This document shows, piece after piece, positions 1-12,769 of a stretch of DNA of 64,000 bases. How positions within the stretch are numbered: the first letter of the stretch is position 1; each line of letters starts with the position of its first letter. A program made the position numbers and the translations under genes. Origin of the DNA: Euphorbia lathyris (Eukaryota > Streptophyta > Magnoliopsida > Malpighiales > Euphorbiaceae). Where the stretch lies: contig NC_088911.1 of NCBI RefSeq assembly GCF_963576675.1, forward strand, positions 61,403,756 through 61,467,755. Reading direction: 5' to 3'. The notes under the pieces were generated by a model. The model was not told the DNA's origin, did no database searches, and worked only from the letters and a program-made list of their open reading frames with translations.

Positions 1-420
1 TGGCTAAGGAGTCTGAATGTAAAGGATGGAGAGGTTGAGGTGTGAAGTCGAAGACGAAGGTGTAGGGGATAAGAAGAAAGAAAAGCTCTTATTCCGTTTA
101 GTTCAGAAGAAGAAGTATGGTATTTCTTCGACTTCGCCCCTATCAGAGAGAGGAGAAAGGAAAATTTGGAAGAGACCGGAAGAGAAGGTAGCAAGTTGAT
201 CAGTAAAAACTTTAAAAAATAACAAGTGACTTGTCTTTATATCATTGGTTTAAAAATAACAAAGTAAATTTACTTTGTTTTTAAAGGAAGTGAGGATAGC
301 GGGCACCTTAAATGATGTTCTTGGATTAATTTAGAAACAGTATTAAATTTCATGAACAAAAAAAGTAGATGAAAATCCTAGTTTGATTTAGCCAGGCAGG
401 CTTGAATTAAATAAATTAAA

Positions 421-795
421 GGCCTAATACACAAATAATCCGAACTTTCAATTGTAACAATTTACCCCTTAAACATGTCCGATTGTAAAACATAACCCCT
501 CAAACTTGTCCAATTGTGAAATATAACCCCAAATTGCTGATATGGACTACAATTGAAGAAACACGTGAAATACAAAAGCTGCAACGGTCGTGGAGTGTGA
601 TAATCAGATCTTTGGTGTGATACGAATCTGGGGAAACGTTTTTACGGTTACTTTAAGTCCGGGGTAAAAAAATTCTCAATTTGGGATTATGTTTTATAAT
701 TGGATAAGTTTAATGGGTAAGTTGTTACAATTAAAAGTTGGAGGAGACAGTTGCAACATTTGAACAAGTTCTGAGGATTATTTATGTATTAGGCC
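421..795. mobile_element. Mutator-like MITE, 375 bp, with 9-bp target duplication
   Basis: The element begins GGCCTAATAC and ends with its exact reverse complement GTATTAGGCC. The inverted repeats extend with mismatches for about 110 bp on each side (about 421-535 against 680-795), leaving a short non-coding core. It is flanked by the identical 9-mer TAAATTAAA at 412-420 and 796-804. A 9-bp duplication with long inverted repeats is the hallmark of Mutator-like elements. No transposase is encoded, so it would depend on an autonomous relative elsewhere. Confidence 0.85.
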
Positions 796-929
796 TAAAT
801 TAAATGGTAGGACAAGTAATGAAGTGGGAAAAACCCTTTTAAGACTTCACATCAGACCCTTCACACCGCAACTCCGAATTCCGCATTACACGATCCTCCC
901 TTAGGCGATTATAGGCAGGCACATTTAAC

Positions 930-1771
930 TAGGGATGCACGTGGTCGGTTAACCAGTCCATTAAGGTTAATTCGGCCGATTAACCATTTTCTTGGTTTTT
1001 TAAATACACTAACCGTACACTAGTCCACTAAATTCGGTTAACCACTAATCGGTTAACCAATTATTCGGTCGGTTAATCTTTTTATTTCGGTTTCTAACCA
1101 TTAGTAACTAAACATAAAAAATAATAAAAGAATTCAAATTAAAATTTACTGCCAAATAAAATTAAACGATGCATTTTAAACTTTATGGCATTAACTACCA
1201 ACCAAATCAAAGTTTAATAAACTAACTCATAAACATTAAATGAAAATATCAAATCACATAATATGGTAAGGTTTTATTCTATCCCAAGTAGAGACACATG
1301 TAGAACTTTCTATCCCAAAAACTAAAACTATAAAAGATATTAATGATCATGAAACCTAAAATTTTCTGCCTCATATAAATTAAAATTTCTATAAATTCCA
1401 TTTCGACATATGATAGTTGATGGATTGTATGTCAGTTTTTTTTTTTTTCCGAAACTTAGTAACTTAGTAAGTGTAAATAAAATAGCATAATAATAAATTA
1501 ATAATGGATGGATGGTATAATATAATCGTTGGAATAGAGTGGATTAATATTATTAATATAATTGATTTTTTATATATTTTTAATATTTTATTGATATTCG
1601 GTCGGTTTCGGTTAACCACAGATTTTGAAATTTAAAAACCGTAACCGTAACCATTAACCACTATTTTTAAAATTAAAAACCGTACACTAGTCCATCGGTT
1701 TCGGTTAACCTTATTTTCGGTTTGGTTTCAGTTTGGTTTTTCGGTTTTTCGGATTTTTGTGTGCACCCCTA
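930..1771. mobile_element. Non-autonomous hAT element, 842 bp, with 8-bp target duplication
   Basis: The ends are TAGGGATGCAC and GTGCACCCCTA, an 11-bp terminal inverted repeat with one mismatch. The 8-mer CATTTAAC flanks both sides (922-929 and 1772-1779), as expected for hAT insertions. Both subterminal regions carry several copies of CGGTTAACC, whose core GGTTAACC is a perfect palindrome. Such clustered motifs are typical hAT transposase binding sites. The interior is AT-rich and has no coding potential I can support. Confidence 0.88.
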
Positions 1772-2050
1772 CATTTAACACTAAACTTCCCGCACTGCCG
1801 CAGCATTCCCATGCATAAGGAACATCACGTAAACTCAAGTGAATTTTCTGTATAAATGCAGAATCCTGCTCAGTGAATAAACCGCGAACCAACTCCATGT
1901 CCCAACAGGACCTATTTGGTTCATGATATCATATTTCATATGAATTAGAATTTTACATTTGAAAATAATTATATTATATATTTGATATGGATATGAAAAA
2001 ATTGTAAACAAATTTCTAATTATAAATTTCAAATACATTATTTTAATTAA

Positions 2051-2283
2051 GGGACAAGGTATCAAAATAGACCTATGATATTACTTTTTTAAGTTCTGTC
2101 AATTGTACGTGGAAGAAGAAATCAGAATTTAACGGAGTAATAGGAATGACTTGTCCAATAGTTTATTGAGGCCTAAATTGATACCATTTTTTAAACGTTA
2201 AACCTATATTGGTGTTAGTTTGTGCGTGGATACTAAATTAATACTTCTCCAAAAATCATAGGTCTATTTTAATACCTTATTCC
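2051..2283. mobile_element. Short MITE, 233 bp, with 9-bp target duplication
   Basis: The terminal regions are inverted copies of about 29 bp with a few mismatches, including the perfect block AAAATAGACCTATGAT. The 9-mer TTTAATTAA occurs directly on both sides (2042-2050 and 2284-2292). This fits a second Mutator-like MITE unrelated in sequence to the one at 421-795. The target 9-mer is AT-rich, so chance agreement is less negligible here. Confidence 0.72.
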
Positions 2284-2292
2284 TTTAATTAA

Positions 2293-3764
2293 ATTGGACG
2301 TTTATAATTAATTAATTTGATAAAAGTAGGGTGGGGTCTATTTATAGACTTCTCAAATCCTAACCCTAGTTGTATTAGTTAATTAATTAGAATCCTATTC
2401 AGAATAGAATTACTAATTAGATAATTAAATAAATAATTATTATTATCTTAATGATATCTAAATATATTTAGATAATAACTATAACCCAGTTAGTCATTAA
2501 TTTAAGTTAAAGATAATTCATTACAGTTATATAATCATATTAAAACCTCTAATTTAATATTATCAGATAATCATATACTTTAATTCACAATTATAATCTA
2601 ATTATAATTATTAATCAAATTAATTTATCCCTAAATTAACTATAAATTTCGGCCCATATGATATGTCCTCTTAAATTACAATTCCTTCCTCTGGTTCCAA
2701 GTCTCATGTGCGATCCATTAGGTTCTTATTGCTACTAGCCGTATATACCATTTGAAATTAATTCACCATGATTAACGTCAACTTATATATAACGGAATAA
2801 TTTCGCGAGTTGTTACTGGCAGAACCTAAGACATTCTCCCAGTGCAATAAGAAGTCAGGTTGAATACTGACGTTTACCTTTCCGCATTAGGTGCAGTATA
2901 ATTCGATCCTTCATCAATTATATCCTTTAGACAATTCTTATAACCATGGAACGTGTCAAGGTTACATATAACGAAGAGTCTGTTTTACTTGTCCAGGTGG
3001 AATTAACTCTGAAAGATAAGTTAAGTGAAATCTTCATCTCTAGTCTTAACTCTATCACCTTGCAAGGATTTCAGTCAATTCACCACAAGTGGCCCTGTGG
3101 ATATATCTCTCATTTATCAGGAGTGACGAATGCTCAATCTATCATTAACTATCATGCAATTACTTTATGTAATACCCAACCCTGCTCTCACACACCCTAG
3201 GGCCTCCCCTATAATGGATCATGCTCGCACAGAATCAAAGCATCACACTCTATAATCCAGAATCACTAATTAATGATTGTTTGAGTCTGAGGATTACTTA
3301 TACCTACTAATACCAATGAGATGAACATTTGACACTTAGATAAACCTATCCATACTCTTATCTCAAGTCGGGTCCCAATCCTAATGAACTCCTTCACCAA
3401 ATCCATGTAACTACCTAGATATCTCCATATCTAAAACTTGTGAGATTAGCTCTTTGTCTCGACAGAAAACATTGTTACATGCAAGTCTCAACAGTAATAT
3501 GCCAACCCATTTAACACATTACTTGACTTGGGTTGATTTTAAGTTTATTGGTCTATTATAAAGTATAGTCTCACTTCATACTTGTATGAACACTTTATAA
3601 CTACTTAAATAAACTTGAGATTACTTTTACTTACAAAAGATTAATGCCTTTTATATATAGTTTTAGTTATACCATATCTTATTAAAACAAATGATTTAAA
3701 TAAACAATTTATTCATTAATATTTATATCCTAAAACAATTGTCTATAGGACATAAACCCTAACA
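2293..3764 (-). mobile_element. Truncated copia LTR inserted in an older copia pol
   Basis: Read on the minus strand it starts TGTTAGGGTTTATGTCC at 3764. It is clearly homologous over most of its length to the complete LTR at 50903-52965, sharing the CTATAGACAA start region, the TTCCAAGTC(T/C)(T/C)ATGTG block and the CCGTATA/CCGTATG block. The distal part corresponding to roughly the first 600 bp of that LTR in window coordinates is missing. At 3765 the sequence passes straight into copia reverse transcriptase coding sequence rather than a polypurine tract. So this is an insertion into another element, not that element's own LTR. The short open frame at 2946-3200 lies inside it and is not a gene. 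Confidence 0.75.
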
Positions 3765-4649
3765 CCATGTTCCTTAGACAGATTGGGAGTGGTGGCCATA
3801 GGGGTAGAGCATAGTTTGCAATCACTCATCTTCACCTGTTCAAGAATGTTGCCCACATACTTTGCTTGAGATAGATCTATGACCATATCAGTGTATGCGA
3901 TTTCCAGCCCAAGCAAATAGGATGCATGACCTAGATTGCAAGTAGGAAATTCCATTTCAATAGCCTGAATCGTATGATTGACGAAAACGGAGCTCGTACC
4001 TATTACAAGAATATCATCAATGTAGTAGAGAATGTAGATTTTGTCTACAACTGTATGTCGTGTGAACAAAAAGTTGTCTGCTTGAGACATCGAGAAACCC
4101 AACATGAAAAGGATCTTCTTGAGACGTAAAAACCACTCATGAGGATCACGATTGAGTCCACAAAGTGATTTTTAAGGTACACAAACATGATTAAGAAAAT
4201 TGTTATCTATAAAGCCTTGTGGTTGCTCCATATAAATTGTTTTCGTGAGATTACCATGAAGAAAGGTATTGGAAACATCTAATTGATCTATGGGCTAGTT
4301 ATTGGCAGCAAAAAGTGAGAAAATGATGTGAATCATGGTTTCCTTAACCACGAGTTTGAATATCTCCTTGTAGTCCAAGCTAGATTGTTGTGTAAATCTG
4401 TGAGCAACCAATCTAGCTTTGTAAAGTTCAATAGTGCCATCCGTGCATCTCTTTGTACGAAATAACCAGCGAGAGGTGATGATATTATAATCAGAAGGAC
4501 AAGGAACCAAGGTCCAAGTACCAGTATCTATAAGGGATTTGAGTTCAAGAGACATGTCACCTCTTCACTCTTTGATTTTAGTGGCTTTGGAGAAATAGCT
4601 TGGATCAGTTGAAGATATGTCCTTGGATGAGAGAAGAGCAGAAAACTTG
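3765..4649 (-). pseudogene. Copia reverse transcriptase fragment
   Basis: Two open stretches on the minus strand (4555-4295 and 4105-3765) encode recognisable copia RT. The first has a W-L-F-R-T-K block followed by YKARLVA. The second carries YIDDILVIG, the YVDD-type catalytic box, then the YLLGLEI and LSQAKYV blocks. A frameshift or gap separates the two. The piece belongs with the gag, protease and integrase fragments at 7190-9322 and 10951-11740, which lie on the same strand in gag-to-RT order. It ends abruptly at the LTR at 3764. It is non-functional. Confidence 0.85.
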
Positions 4650-5749
4650 TGTAACACCCTTATCAAATTTCCTTTTATTTAGCAAATACTTAACAAACAA
4701 TAATAATTAAAATGTCACTAAAACGGAAAACCATCATAACATACCGATTTATTAATTCTTCATCCTTCACATATCAAACCCTAACAATGAGTCTATACTT
4801 TAACTATATACTGCAACATAGTTTAACATACTGGTTGTTCTGACATTTGTACCGCTAGTCAATTAATACCCTTAACCTGAAAAGAAAACTGATGGAGAGT
4901 GGGGTGAGCTTGAGGGCTCAGTAAGATAGCTAATTATATACCCAGCACAATCACACACGCATACAATTCAGTTTAGATGTATTCAATAATTAGTAGGTGA
5001 CCAAGCATCAAAACATGACATTTACTATTTGTTTATTCATTTGTGTTAGGGCCCCACTTGTCAAGTAAAAATATACTCAATGGTTCATTGGTCGATTCAA
5101 CTATCACAATCTCAATCACAGTCTCATATCATATTATATATATCAACAGCACAGGATACCTCTCACCACCAGGTATCCCCGCACCACTCCAGTGCGTAGC
5201 AAAAACAGCACAGAGTATCTCATGCATCCTGAGATGCTCCGACACTAGCCTCATGGATAAGTGCCTAGCAAATCATATCTCAACTCAACCATATATACCA
5301 TCAATACGTACACGAATGAACCATTGAATATACTTTCGTCAAGACAAGCTATTACTTATTCTCAATTTCTTTCTTTACCAAACACATCCAACATTCACTT
5401 TCCTCAATCATAATTATTTCATAATATTTAATATCACACCAATATATATCACGCTGGCCACATCCATTAAGCAAATCACAACAGTCACATAGTTTCAACT
5501 ATCATCAATGTTATCACTGATAATAAAAAAAGACACACGTCATCAATCGTAGCATATTCACAAACTCAACACATCAATCAATGAACCACGCCAACTACCA
5601 TTTTAACATTTAAATACAAAGAACATACAAATAAATATAACTACATATAATTAACTACTTACCTGATAAAATTTCACTAGCGAAAATCAAACGCCAGTTC
5701 TTGACTGTTAACTCTCCACACTTTAATTATCTTGATTTTAATAATAATA
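4650..5749. other. Unresolved repeat-like block inside the copia element
   Basis: This stretch separates the RT fragment from the gypsy LTR. It starts at TGTAACACCC, a common plant LTR beginning, but I could not find a matching end or target duplication. A 94-codon open frame at 5043-5327 is serine- and threonine-rich without a recognisable domain. I treat the block as a probable LTR or other insertion of unknown family. Confidence 0.3.
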
Positions 5750-7156
5750 ATAATGTCATTTTTTTTAATTTAACTTTTTATATATCATATTATCATTTAA
5801 CATTTTTATTACTTTTTGTGTCTTTTTAGTCATTTTTAGTCCAATAATGCTAAGTTAACACGCATCTAAGCTTTCGACACTTATTTTTTGCTAAATTGAT
5901 TCACCAAATGTCATCATAAAATAGTCTGACACTTAAATATAAAGTTTGGTGTATCAATTCAGCCCTCGGACTAATGTTTGTTGGAGTTTAGTGGGGTTTT
6001 GCAGGTCAATTGCGGAAAATACAACGTCGGCACATGTCAAAGTCGCGTTTTGGAGCCTCCGAATGTCAGCTAAATGAGTTGGGAGAGCCAGGTCTCCGAG
6101 ATGGCCTAGCTAGCTTACCGAGCTAGTTTTCAAGGGAAGCAAAGCTTTCCCTGATGGCTAGCTTGATGAGATGGACCCCGACAATCAGTCTCAAAAGACT
6201 GATTCTTACGCCTTATACACATGGATTTTAGATTTTTAGTTTTCCAATTTTGAATGTAACGTTAACTTTAGCTGGGAAGCCTATTTTTAGCCTATATATA
6301 GTCTTCCCCTTTCAATTGTATATATATATTTTGCCTGTATAATTTAGTTTCTCCTACCCTTGAGAATCCATCTTCCTTCCATCTGCCATTGAAGCTCCAA
6401 GCTCTATCACCATCTCCAAGGATTCCAAGGCTCCATCCTTCAGTCCCAGAAAGACGATTGCTTAGTCGACATGTTCTTAAAAAAGGGATTTCTTCTCTCT
6501 TTAGTTTACTTATTAGCTCTAGATCTCTCTATGAATTCTGGGTTGATTGTAACTTTGTGACATTAAATCTTCCATCTTTAATATAATTTCTTGATATTTG
6601 ATTTCTCAATTAGTTTATTACTTTATCTGTTTATGCTTTGCTTAATTGGGTTAGATCATTCAAAAGTCCAAATATTAGCTAGGATCATAATGCGAGTCAA
6701 ATTCGATTCCATGTAATCGAAGAACCTATGAAATTGACAACTTCATAGTTGGTAAGACCCAAATTGTCGAACCTTAGAGCTAGCTCAGCCTGTAACAAAG
6801 GAATTGCAAGCTAGGGACCTTAGAAGGATAAGTAGGTTTAATCGTCTTAGGCTTAAGCAACTCAGATTAGGTTGTTGATTAATTGTTAAATTAGGTTGAA
6901 ATTCATATTATCGTATCATTCTATATCCTGCTTAATTGAATTGCCTGGCTTAAGATCACTTAGGAGTAGATTAACTTAATTACAAACCCCTCAATATATC
7001 TTTCCACCGCCTAGATAACATTAGAAACCTAGTAGTTTGGTACTTACGGTATAAATTATGTGGATTCGATACCTGGACTTGTCCAGATTATTACTTAATA
7101 ACGACGGGGCACACTTATCCATTGTGAGCCCTTGAGCGACAGCTCGAGGTGCATCA
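5750..7156 (+). mobile_element. Gypsy-type LTR, left copy, 5' end unresolved
   Basis: The sequence is homologous through most of its length to the LTR at 16419-17835. Shared landmarks in the same order are GATTCACCAAATGTCAT, CCATCTGCCATTGAAGC, CAAAAGTCCAAA, and AACGACGGGG followed by ACACTTATCC near the 3' end. It ends in GCATCA at 7156. The expected TGATAG start is not visible, so the 5' end is lost or overwritten. No primer-binding site follows, so it is either a solo LTR or a fragment. It interrupts the minus-strand copia element. Confidence 0.7.
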
Positions 7157-7189
7157 GTTGGTCACATTAATATTTGGTGAGTCAAGTGA

Positions 7190-9322
7190 TACACTAGGAT
7201 TTGAGAGTCAAGAGTGAGAAGGGAAATAAGAGAAATAGTAACTAGTTAAGGACCAAGGAGAGATGGCAACGGAGCGTTGGGGAACTCTAGATCGGTAGCT
7301 TGCACAACGGATGATGCTTATTCAAATGGAAGCAATTCTTCATAAAAAGTGATATGTTTGTAGATGTAAACACGAGCAGAAATGATATTGAGACAGAGAG
7401 CCATTGTGATCCCAAGAATCTCCCAAATACACACATATAAGAATGAAAATCAAATTTATGCCGGTTGTATGCACTCAGCAGACCAAAAACACCACAACCA
7501 AAGACACAGGGTTGTTTGAAATCAGGATGCTTATGAAATGCTTTGAAGTAAGACGATTAAAATTTGAGAACACAAGTTGGTAACCATCTGCTGATTATGA
7601 TGTTGATTTAACGATGTTCAAATGGTAGGATATGGTAGGTTCGGGCTTGTTAAATAATTAATTAAATGAATACTACGACTCATGGCATAATTCTAATATT
7701 TTAAAGGGATAGTGGCATGAGCAAGAAGTGTTAAGCTAGTGTCCACAATGTGCCGTATTTTTGTTTAGAGATGTAGTTTTGTTCGTGTGTATGGAGGCAT
7801 GCCAATTTATGAATAATACCATGTTAAGTAAGAAAGGGTCATAATTTTTGAAATTCACCCCCAAAATCAGAGTAAAAATTCTTAACTTTGGCATTAAATT
7901 GGTATACAGTCATACCATGAAATTGAAAAAAGATAGATGCAACATCACTCTTGTTTTTTAGAAAGAATATAAAACTAAAACGAGTAAATTCATTAATAAA
8001 TAAAACAAAGTATCGATGACCCAAAGATGAACAGACAGGAGTAGGGCCCTAAACATCTGAGTGAAAGATTCAAACATATAATTGCTAGTACGGGTAACAA
8101 AAGGTAAATTAAATTTAGAAAGCTTGCCCTGATGACATGAGCAACATACATATGTAGTTTTGGTGGATGGAAGATCATTCTGACTGATGACTTGATTGAC
8201 GGTGTGAAAATAACAATGACTAAGACGAGCATGCCACTATGAGTGTGAGATCTTTTCTCCAACCAAAGCCCGCTTCAGTTTACTAGGTAGGGTGTATAAA
8301 CCATCTTTACTTAGTCCTTGCAAGAGGATTTCCTTGCTGATCTGATCCTTAATCAAAAAATGAGATGGCCAAAATTCAAAATAGCATGAGTTATCACGAG
8401 AAAAACGTTTGAAAAGATATAAGGGATTTGGTAAGTTTAGGAACCAGTAAAACATTGTTAAGTTTAAATTTGTGAACAGTAAAAGTTCTCAACTGAGAGA
8501 TAGGCAAACCTTGACCATTACCAAATTGAATATTGTTGTGTCCCCGATATGGTGCAAGCCAGTGCAAATTATGAGCATGGTTCATCATGTGATGGGTGGC
8601 ACCAGTGTTTGGGTACCAAAGTTGACCAGTGCCATCAAATTCATTGAAATGAGGATATCCAGTTGGGCCATTAGTCCATGTCATGTTGTCTTATGGAAGA
8701 AAGCTTTGGTTATTGCATCACCACCTCTGAAACGGGCGAGTGACCCCAAACTATGTAGATGTAGGACCCTGGTACTGATGCTTGGAGGTACATCAATCAG
8801 CCTAGTGTCAAGTATCACCATAGAGAACGAAACTACTTCATTCCTTCTTGCCTTTGGGATGTGCTGGTGGGTCATAACAGACTTTATGGTCATATTAGCC
8901 ATAAGAATTGGAATAACACTCTTGAGAAGTAATTCCTAATGTATCAAGTCATCATAGAGCTCATATCAGTTGACATGAGAACCACGATGAACATTAAGTG
9001 CAATATGAACACCCTAATACTCTAGACCAAGATGTTTGAACATAATTGCAATAAGTTGAGTAGCACTAGCAGGACTACCTACAGTAGCTAGTTCATCAGC
9101 AATGTTCTCGAGCCCTTGAAGATACTAAGCCACTAACATATCATTCTTCTTAAAGGTCATTGAGTTCAAAGATTAACTGGATACACTTGTTTTCAGAGAT
9201 AGTTCCATATGTGCTCAAGTGTAAACCAAACGGATCGAGCTGTATCAAGGTTGTTGACAGTTGGAATAACATCTTCTAAAAGGGAAGTAAGAATGGTAGC
9301 ACGGGCAAGGTGATCGCGTTGT
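7190..9322 (-). pseudogene. Copia gag, protease and integrase remnants
   Basis: Read on the minus strand from 9322 downward there is a UBN2-type gag stretch (9411-9193, LLEDVIPTVNNLDTARSVW). Next comes a protease region (8684-8394), where WYPNTGATHHM replaces the usual D-S/T-G with N-T-G and so lacks the catalytic aspartate. An integrase core follows (8024-7839, GHRYFVLFINEFTRFS and SDFGGEFQ). Further down, about 7500-7300 resembles the post-integrase linker of copia polyproteins. Several frame changes and stops make it inactive. It continues the gag at 10951-11740, from which it is separated by the solo LTR. Confidence 0.85.
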
Positions 9323-10950
9323 TGATGCTCGTAAAGTATATAGCATTTAATAGGAAAAGTGTATCCTATCGCAACAAGTAATATTGTGCTAATCACGAGA
9401 TCGAACCACAAAGACTATTTGCTATAATTAGTAAATCTACCTAGAGTGATCTAATTGTTTAGAGGGTTGGATAAAGATTTGAGTTTTTGATAAATAACTA
9501 ATTGAATTAAATGAATTGAAATGACAAAATAAGGTGAAAAATTGACAGGGTAGAAGGTGAATTAATGGATGGCACAACCTATGCTGAGGAATCCTTTGAT
9601 TAAATCCTATGTATGGGTTTAGGGAGTTCAGATTTATGTTTTACCAATGATTAAAGGTGATTGTCCTAAGTGAAAGACTAATGTGATCAGTATTGTCCTT
9701 CCTATTCATATGCATTCGGGTGACGGCTTGATTAGGCATATACCCTAGGTCATGCAAAGCATTAGGTTCATTGACAACTAAGGTTAAAGCCGTAGCCCAG
9801 CCACAAAGCCTCATTCCTAGTGGTCTCTAGTGAAGTCAGGTTAATACAAATTCGGTATAGACGATTCCGTGGTTAGGTTCTCATCTATCTATAATCCTAT
9901 TTAATGTCAGGGTCACAGGCATTAAGCACATTATATACATAAACAGACTAGTTGATCATTATTAATGTTCATTCTAGCATAAATCCTGTTCCTAACAATT
10001 TCTAGGCATTAAGCATGCATAAACTGATCAATCAAAGGTCCTAGATCCCTAATCATACATATTCATACAATCAATTTCATCCCCATCCCAAATTGGATGG
10101 AGATGAGTTCATAGACAAACCAATCATAGCAATTGGCATATATGAATAATCGAAAAAGCTTCAATTAAATATAAAAGTAAAAGATAAGAGGGAGAGATAG
10201 AAATCCAAAACCCGCTTGACGATTCTGATTACAAAAATAGAAGATCTGGAGCTTCTCCCATCAATTGTTCTTGAAAGAAATAACAAACTGAAAAATAAAC
10301 CTAATCTAGAAAGCAGGAAAACTAAACTAAAAGCTAAAAACTACATTGTGGAGGAGAGAAAACCCTAGTGGCTCTCTGATTTATTCAGTGGCTAATCCCC
10401 CCGAATAATGAAGATTAGCTCCCTATTTATAGAGTTAGGGAGAAACCCTAATGTCTCCGGGGGCAAAATAGGCAATTCCAATGCGTTTTAGTGGATTATG
10501 GGGCAGATTCGCGCATTTCAGTGCCTCGTCTCGTCGAGACAGGGGCTGTCTCGTCGAGACACTTATGTGTCTCGTCAAGACATGCCCTGTCTCGTCGAGA
10601 CAGGTGCCAGAATGGGGCAGAACTTTTGGTTTTTATCCGTTTTGATCCCTGAACTTATGAAAAGTGCTCTGATGGTCCCTGATGAATCTCAAAAGTGCTC
10701 TGACTGTCCCTGAGCTTTCGAAAAGTGCTCTAATGGTCCCTGAGAAGTCCGGTAATTCTCCAATGGGCTTTGGTCTGGTTCAGAAATGCACAAAAAGTCC
10801 CTGAAAATCCCTTAAAACACCGAAAATGCCAAAAATAAAGGAAATTGCTAATTTTAACTAAAAACCAACAAAACAATACTAAAATTAAAAGGAAATAAAG
10901 CAAAAACGAACTAAAAGGATCCTAAAAACCTATACAAATGGGAGCTATCA
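9323..10950 (-). mobile_element. Solo LTR, 1628 bp, with perfect 5-bp target duplication
   Basis: On the plus strand it begins TGATGCTCGT and ends GAGCTATCA, so it is bounded by TG and CA. The pentamer GTTGT occurs immediately outside on both sides (9318-9322 and 10951-10955). Removing it joins two halves of a copia gag reading frame. No internal retroelement genes lie between the ends, hence a solo LTR produced by LTR-LTR recombination. Orientation is uncertain; minus is preferred because the opposite strand starts TGATAG like the LTR at 16419. It contains a palindrome array at 10527-10603 and degenerate repeats of AAAAGTGCTCTGA at about 10655-10740. Confidence 0.88.
10527..10603. repeat. 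Four palindromes TCTCGTCGAGAC at about 20-bp spacing
   Basis: Copies start at about 10529, 10549, 10570 and 10590; the third has one substitution. The core CTCGTCGAGAC is nearly self-complementary (GTCTCGACGAGAC). The even spacing of about two DNA turns inside a solo LTR suggests a protein-binding or structural array rather than coding sequence. Confidence 0.75.
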
Positions 10951-11740
10951 GTTGTTCCCATTGATAAAAGACTGGATTATAAACAAAGTTTTTTGGTACG
11001 TTACAATCAAGTCCCATCGAACGTGGCATATATTTAGTAGGTGGTGGTATGACTCCAGAGCAGTGTCCATCATAAATCTGCATTGCCGGAAGGGTTCCAA
11101 CTATGTAGGTTTTCCATATATGATAGTTAGTCGGGGTAAGTTTAACTGAGAGTTGGGGAATATGACTAGAGGCGAAGGGGATGGGGTACTATGTTTGAGT
11201 AGTATCTGTGGACTGAGCGGCATGAGACATAATACATGGACGAGATTGAACATTAGGTAAAGGGTTTGGAATATTGGAAAATAACGAAAAGGGTGGGTTC
11301 GGTCGCGTTTGGGGAGGGAAGGAGTTTTATGGAGTTCCATCAGTCGAAAACAATGGAGGAGGAGGAGCGTGATACTGCTGCTGCTGCAGATTCCAGCCAG
11401 AGAATTGTTGGTTATTTATCGAATTAGGGTTCCATTGTGAAAATAGGTATGAAGTTGTAATGGATGGAGCGGGTAGATATGTTTCAGAAATAGGTGGGGT
11501 GAGGGTCAGTAATGGAAATAGGGTTCGGATCAAGGTGGGCATGGTTGAATGAATGGGGGATTGTGTATTGATAATCATAGTATAAATGGAATCGTGGAAG
11601 TTGGAGCCCGATTGCTCAAAGAGAGAGGATGCGGCCATGGCAGGCGCATGAGTCGAAGAGGAAGGGCGAGTTTTGATCGGCGCCGAGGAGGAAGGAGGGA
11701 AGAGAGGATGCCGAAATATTCAATCTTAAAATTGGACTAA
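10951..11740 (-). pseudogene. Copia gag N-terminal remnant
   Basis: Minus-strand frames 11638-11327 and 11340-11101 encode a proline-, glutamine- and serine-rich N-terminal gag region. Further down the sequence corresponds to a start-of-gag block that runs into the solo LTR at 10950 and resumes at 9322. The frames overlap by a shift and are not joined. The position just downstream of a primer-binding site on the same strand supports gag. Confidence 0.6.
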
Positions 11741-11990
11741 CTATGGTCTGTGATACCATGTCATAGAACCAAATGAACTAAAAGTCCAACCCGATAGTTA
11801 AGGCTAATCATAAATTTTATATTAATCTTTAACACGCTTCCACACGCAAATGTCCATTGGACTTGCAGTGTGTACAACACAAACTTGTTCCATCATGTAC
11901 TTTTGATTCTACAAATTAATAAGGTTGTTAGGACGAACTCTCGATCGTTTGATCTAAAAGACTATGATAGTATGTAAAATATAGAGAGGT
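11741..11990 (-). mobile_element. Probable primer-binding site and partial 5' LTR of the minus copia element
   Basis: On the minus strand ATGGTATCACAGACC at about 11760-11746 resembles the initiator-methionine tRNA binding site TGGTATCAGAGC of copia elements. It is followed at once by the gag region. The sequence upstream on that strand should be the LTR, but I cannot place its outer end. From about 12000 to 12770 I see only AT-rich sequence with no supported feature. Confidence 0.5.
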
Positions 11991-12769
11991 AATTTGATAA
12001 GTGATATTATTAGGGTTAGAAGATATTAATATATATAGTGGAGTATGTAACCTAGTATAAGACTATGAAATGTAATTCTGGATTAATTTGAAAGAGATAG
12101 AGATAAGAGAGTAAAACAGTAGTAAAAGTGAAAATATGAATTGAATGAAGAAATGAAGCCGATTAGCATGAAGCGGTTAATTATAGCAGCATTAGTACAA
12201 GAAAGAAAATGACAAAAATAAATAAATAAATGCAACTAGTATAGTATTTGTAGGTATGTAGATGAAATTATAGAGATGCCCGTCTTGACAGTTGAGTCTG
12301 TGATGCTCTTTTATTTACGTTTGGACAAAACCTATTAATTAAAGAAGAAACAAACAAAATTCAGGGACCTTTTTGCTTTTGTTCCAATTACTTACAGTAC
12401 AGGTCAATTTTGGTAGGGAGTGATGTCATGTATGACGATTTTCGTCTATTTAAATTAAATCAATCCTTCTTTTATTTAGCAATTCATTATGTGATTGCTG
12501 CTGCTCCAATGCCCTTCGATGTCGACTTACTGTCTTATATATGATTAATTTCATTATTACAAGGGAAATAATTAGATCATTTTTTTTTCTTTTATGGTGG
12601 AAAGGGCTAGGCGTCAAAAAATGATAGAAAGTAACTCTATGCTCTGCCCACGTAAGAAAATCAAGGAAGTCTCTTGACAATACACCACACTCGTGATGAT
12701 TTAAGAAATAATAATTCAAGGAGAGAGTTTTTACAAAATTTGTCATACAATCGACTGCTTTGTTACCTT

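Noticed and set aside
8472..8939. 155-codon plus-strand frame
   Set aside because: It is the antisense shadow of the copia protease/gag region on the minus strand.
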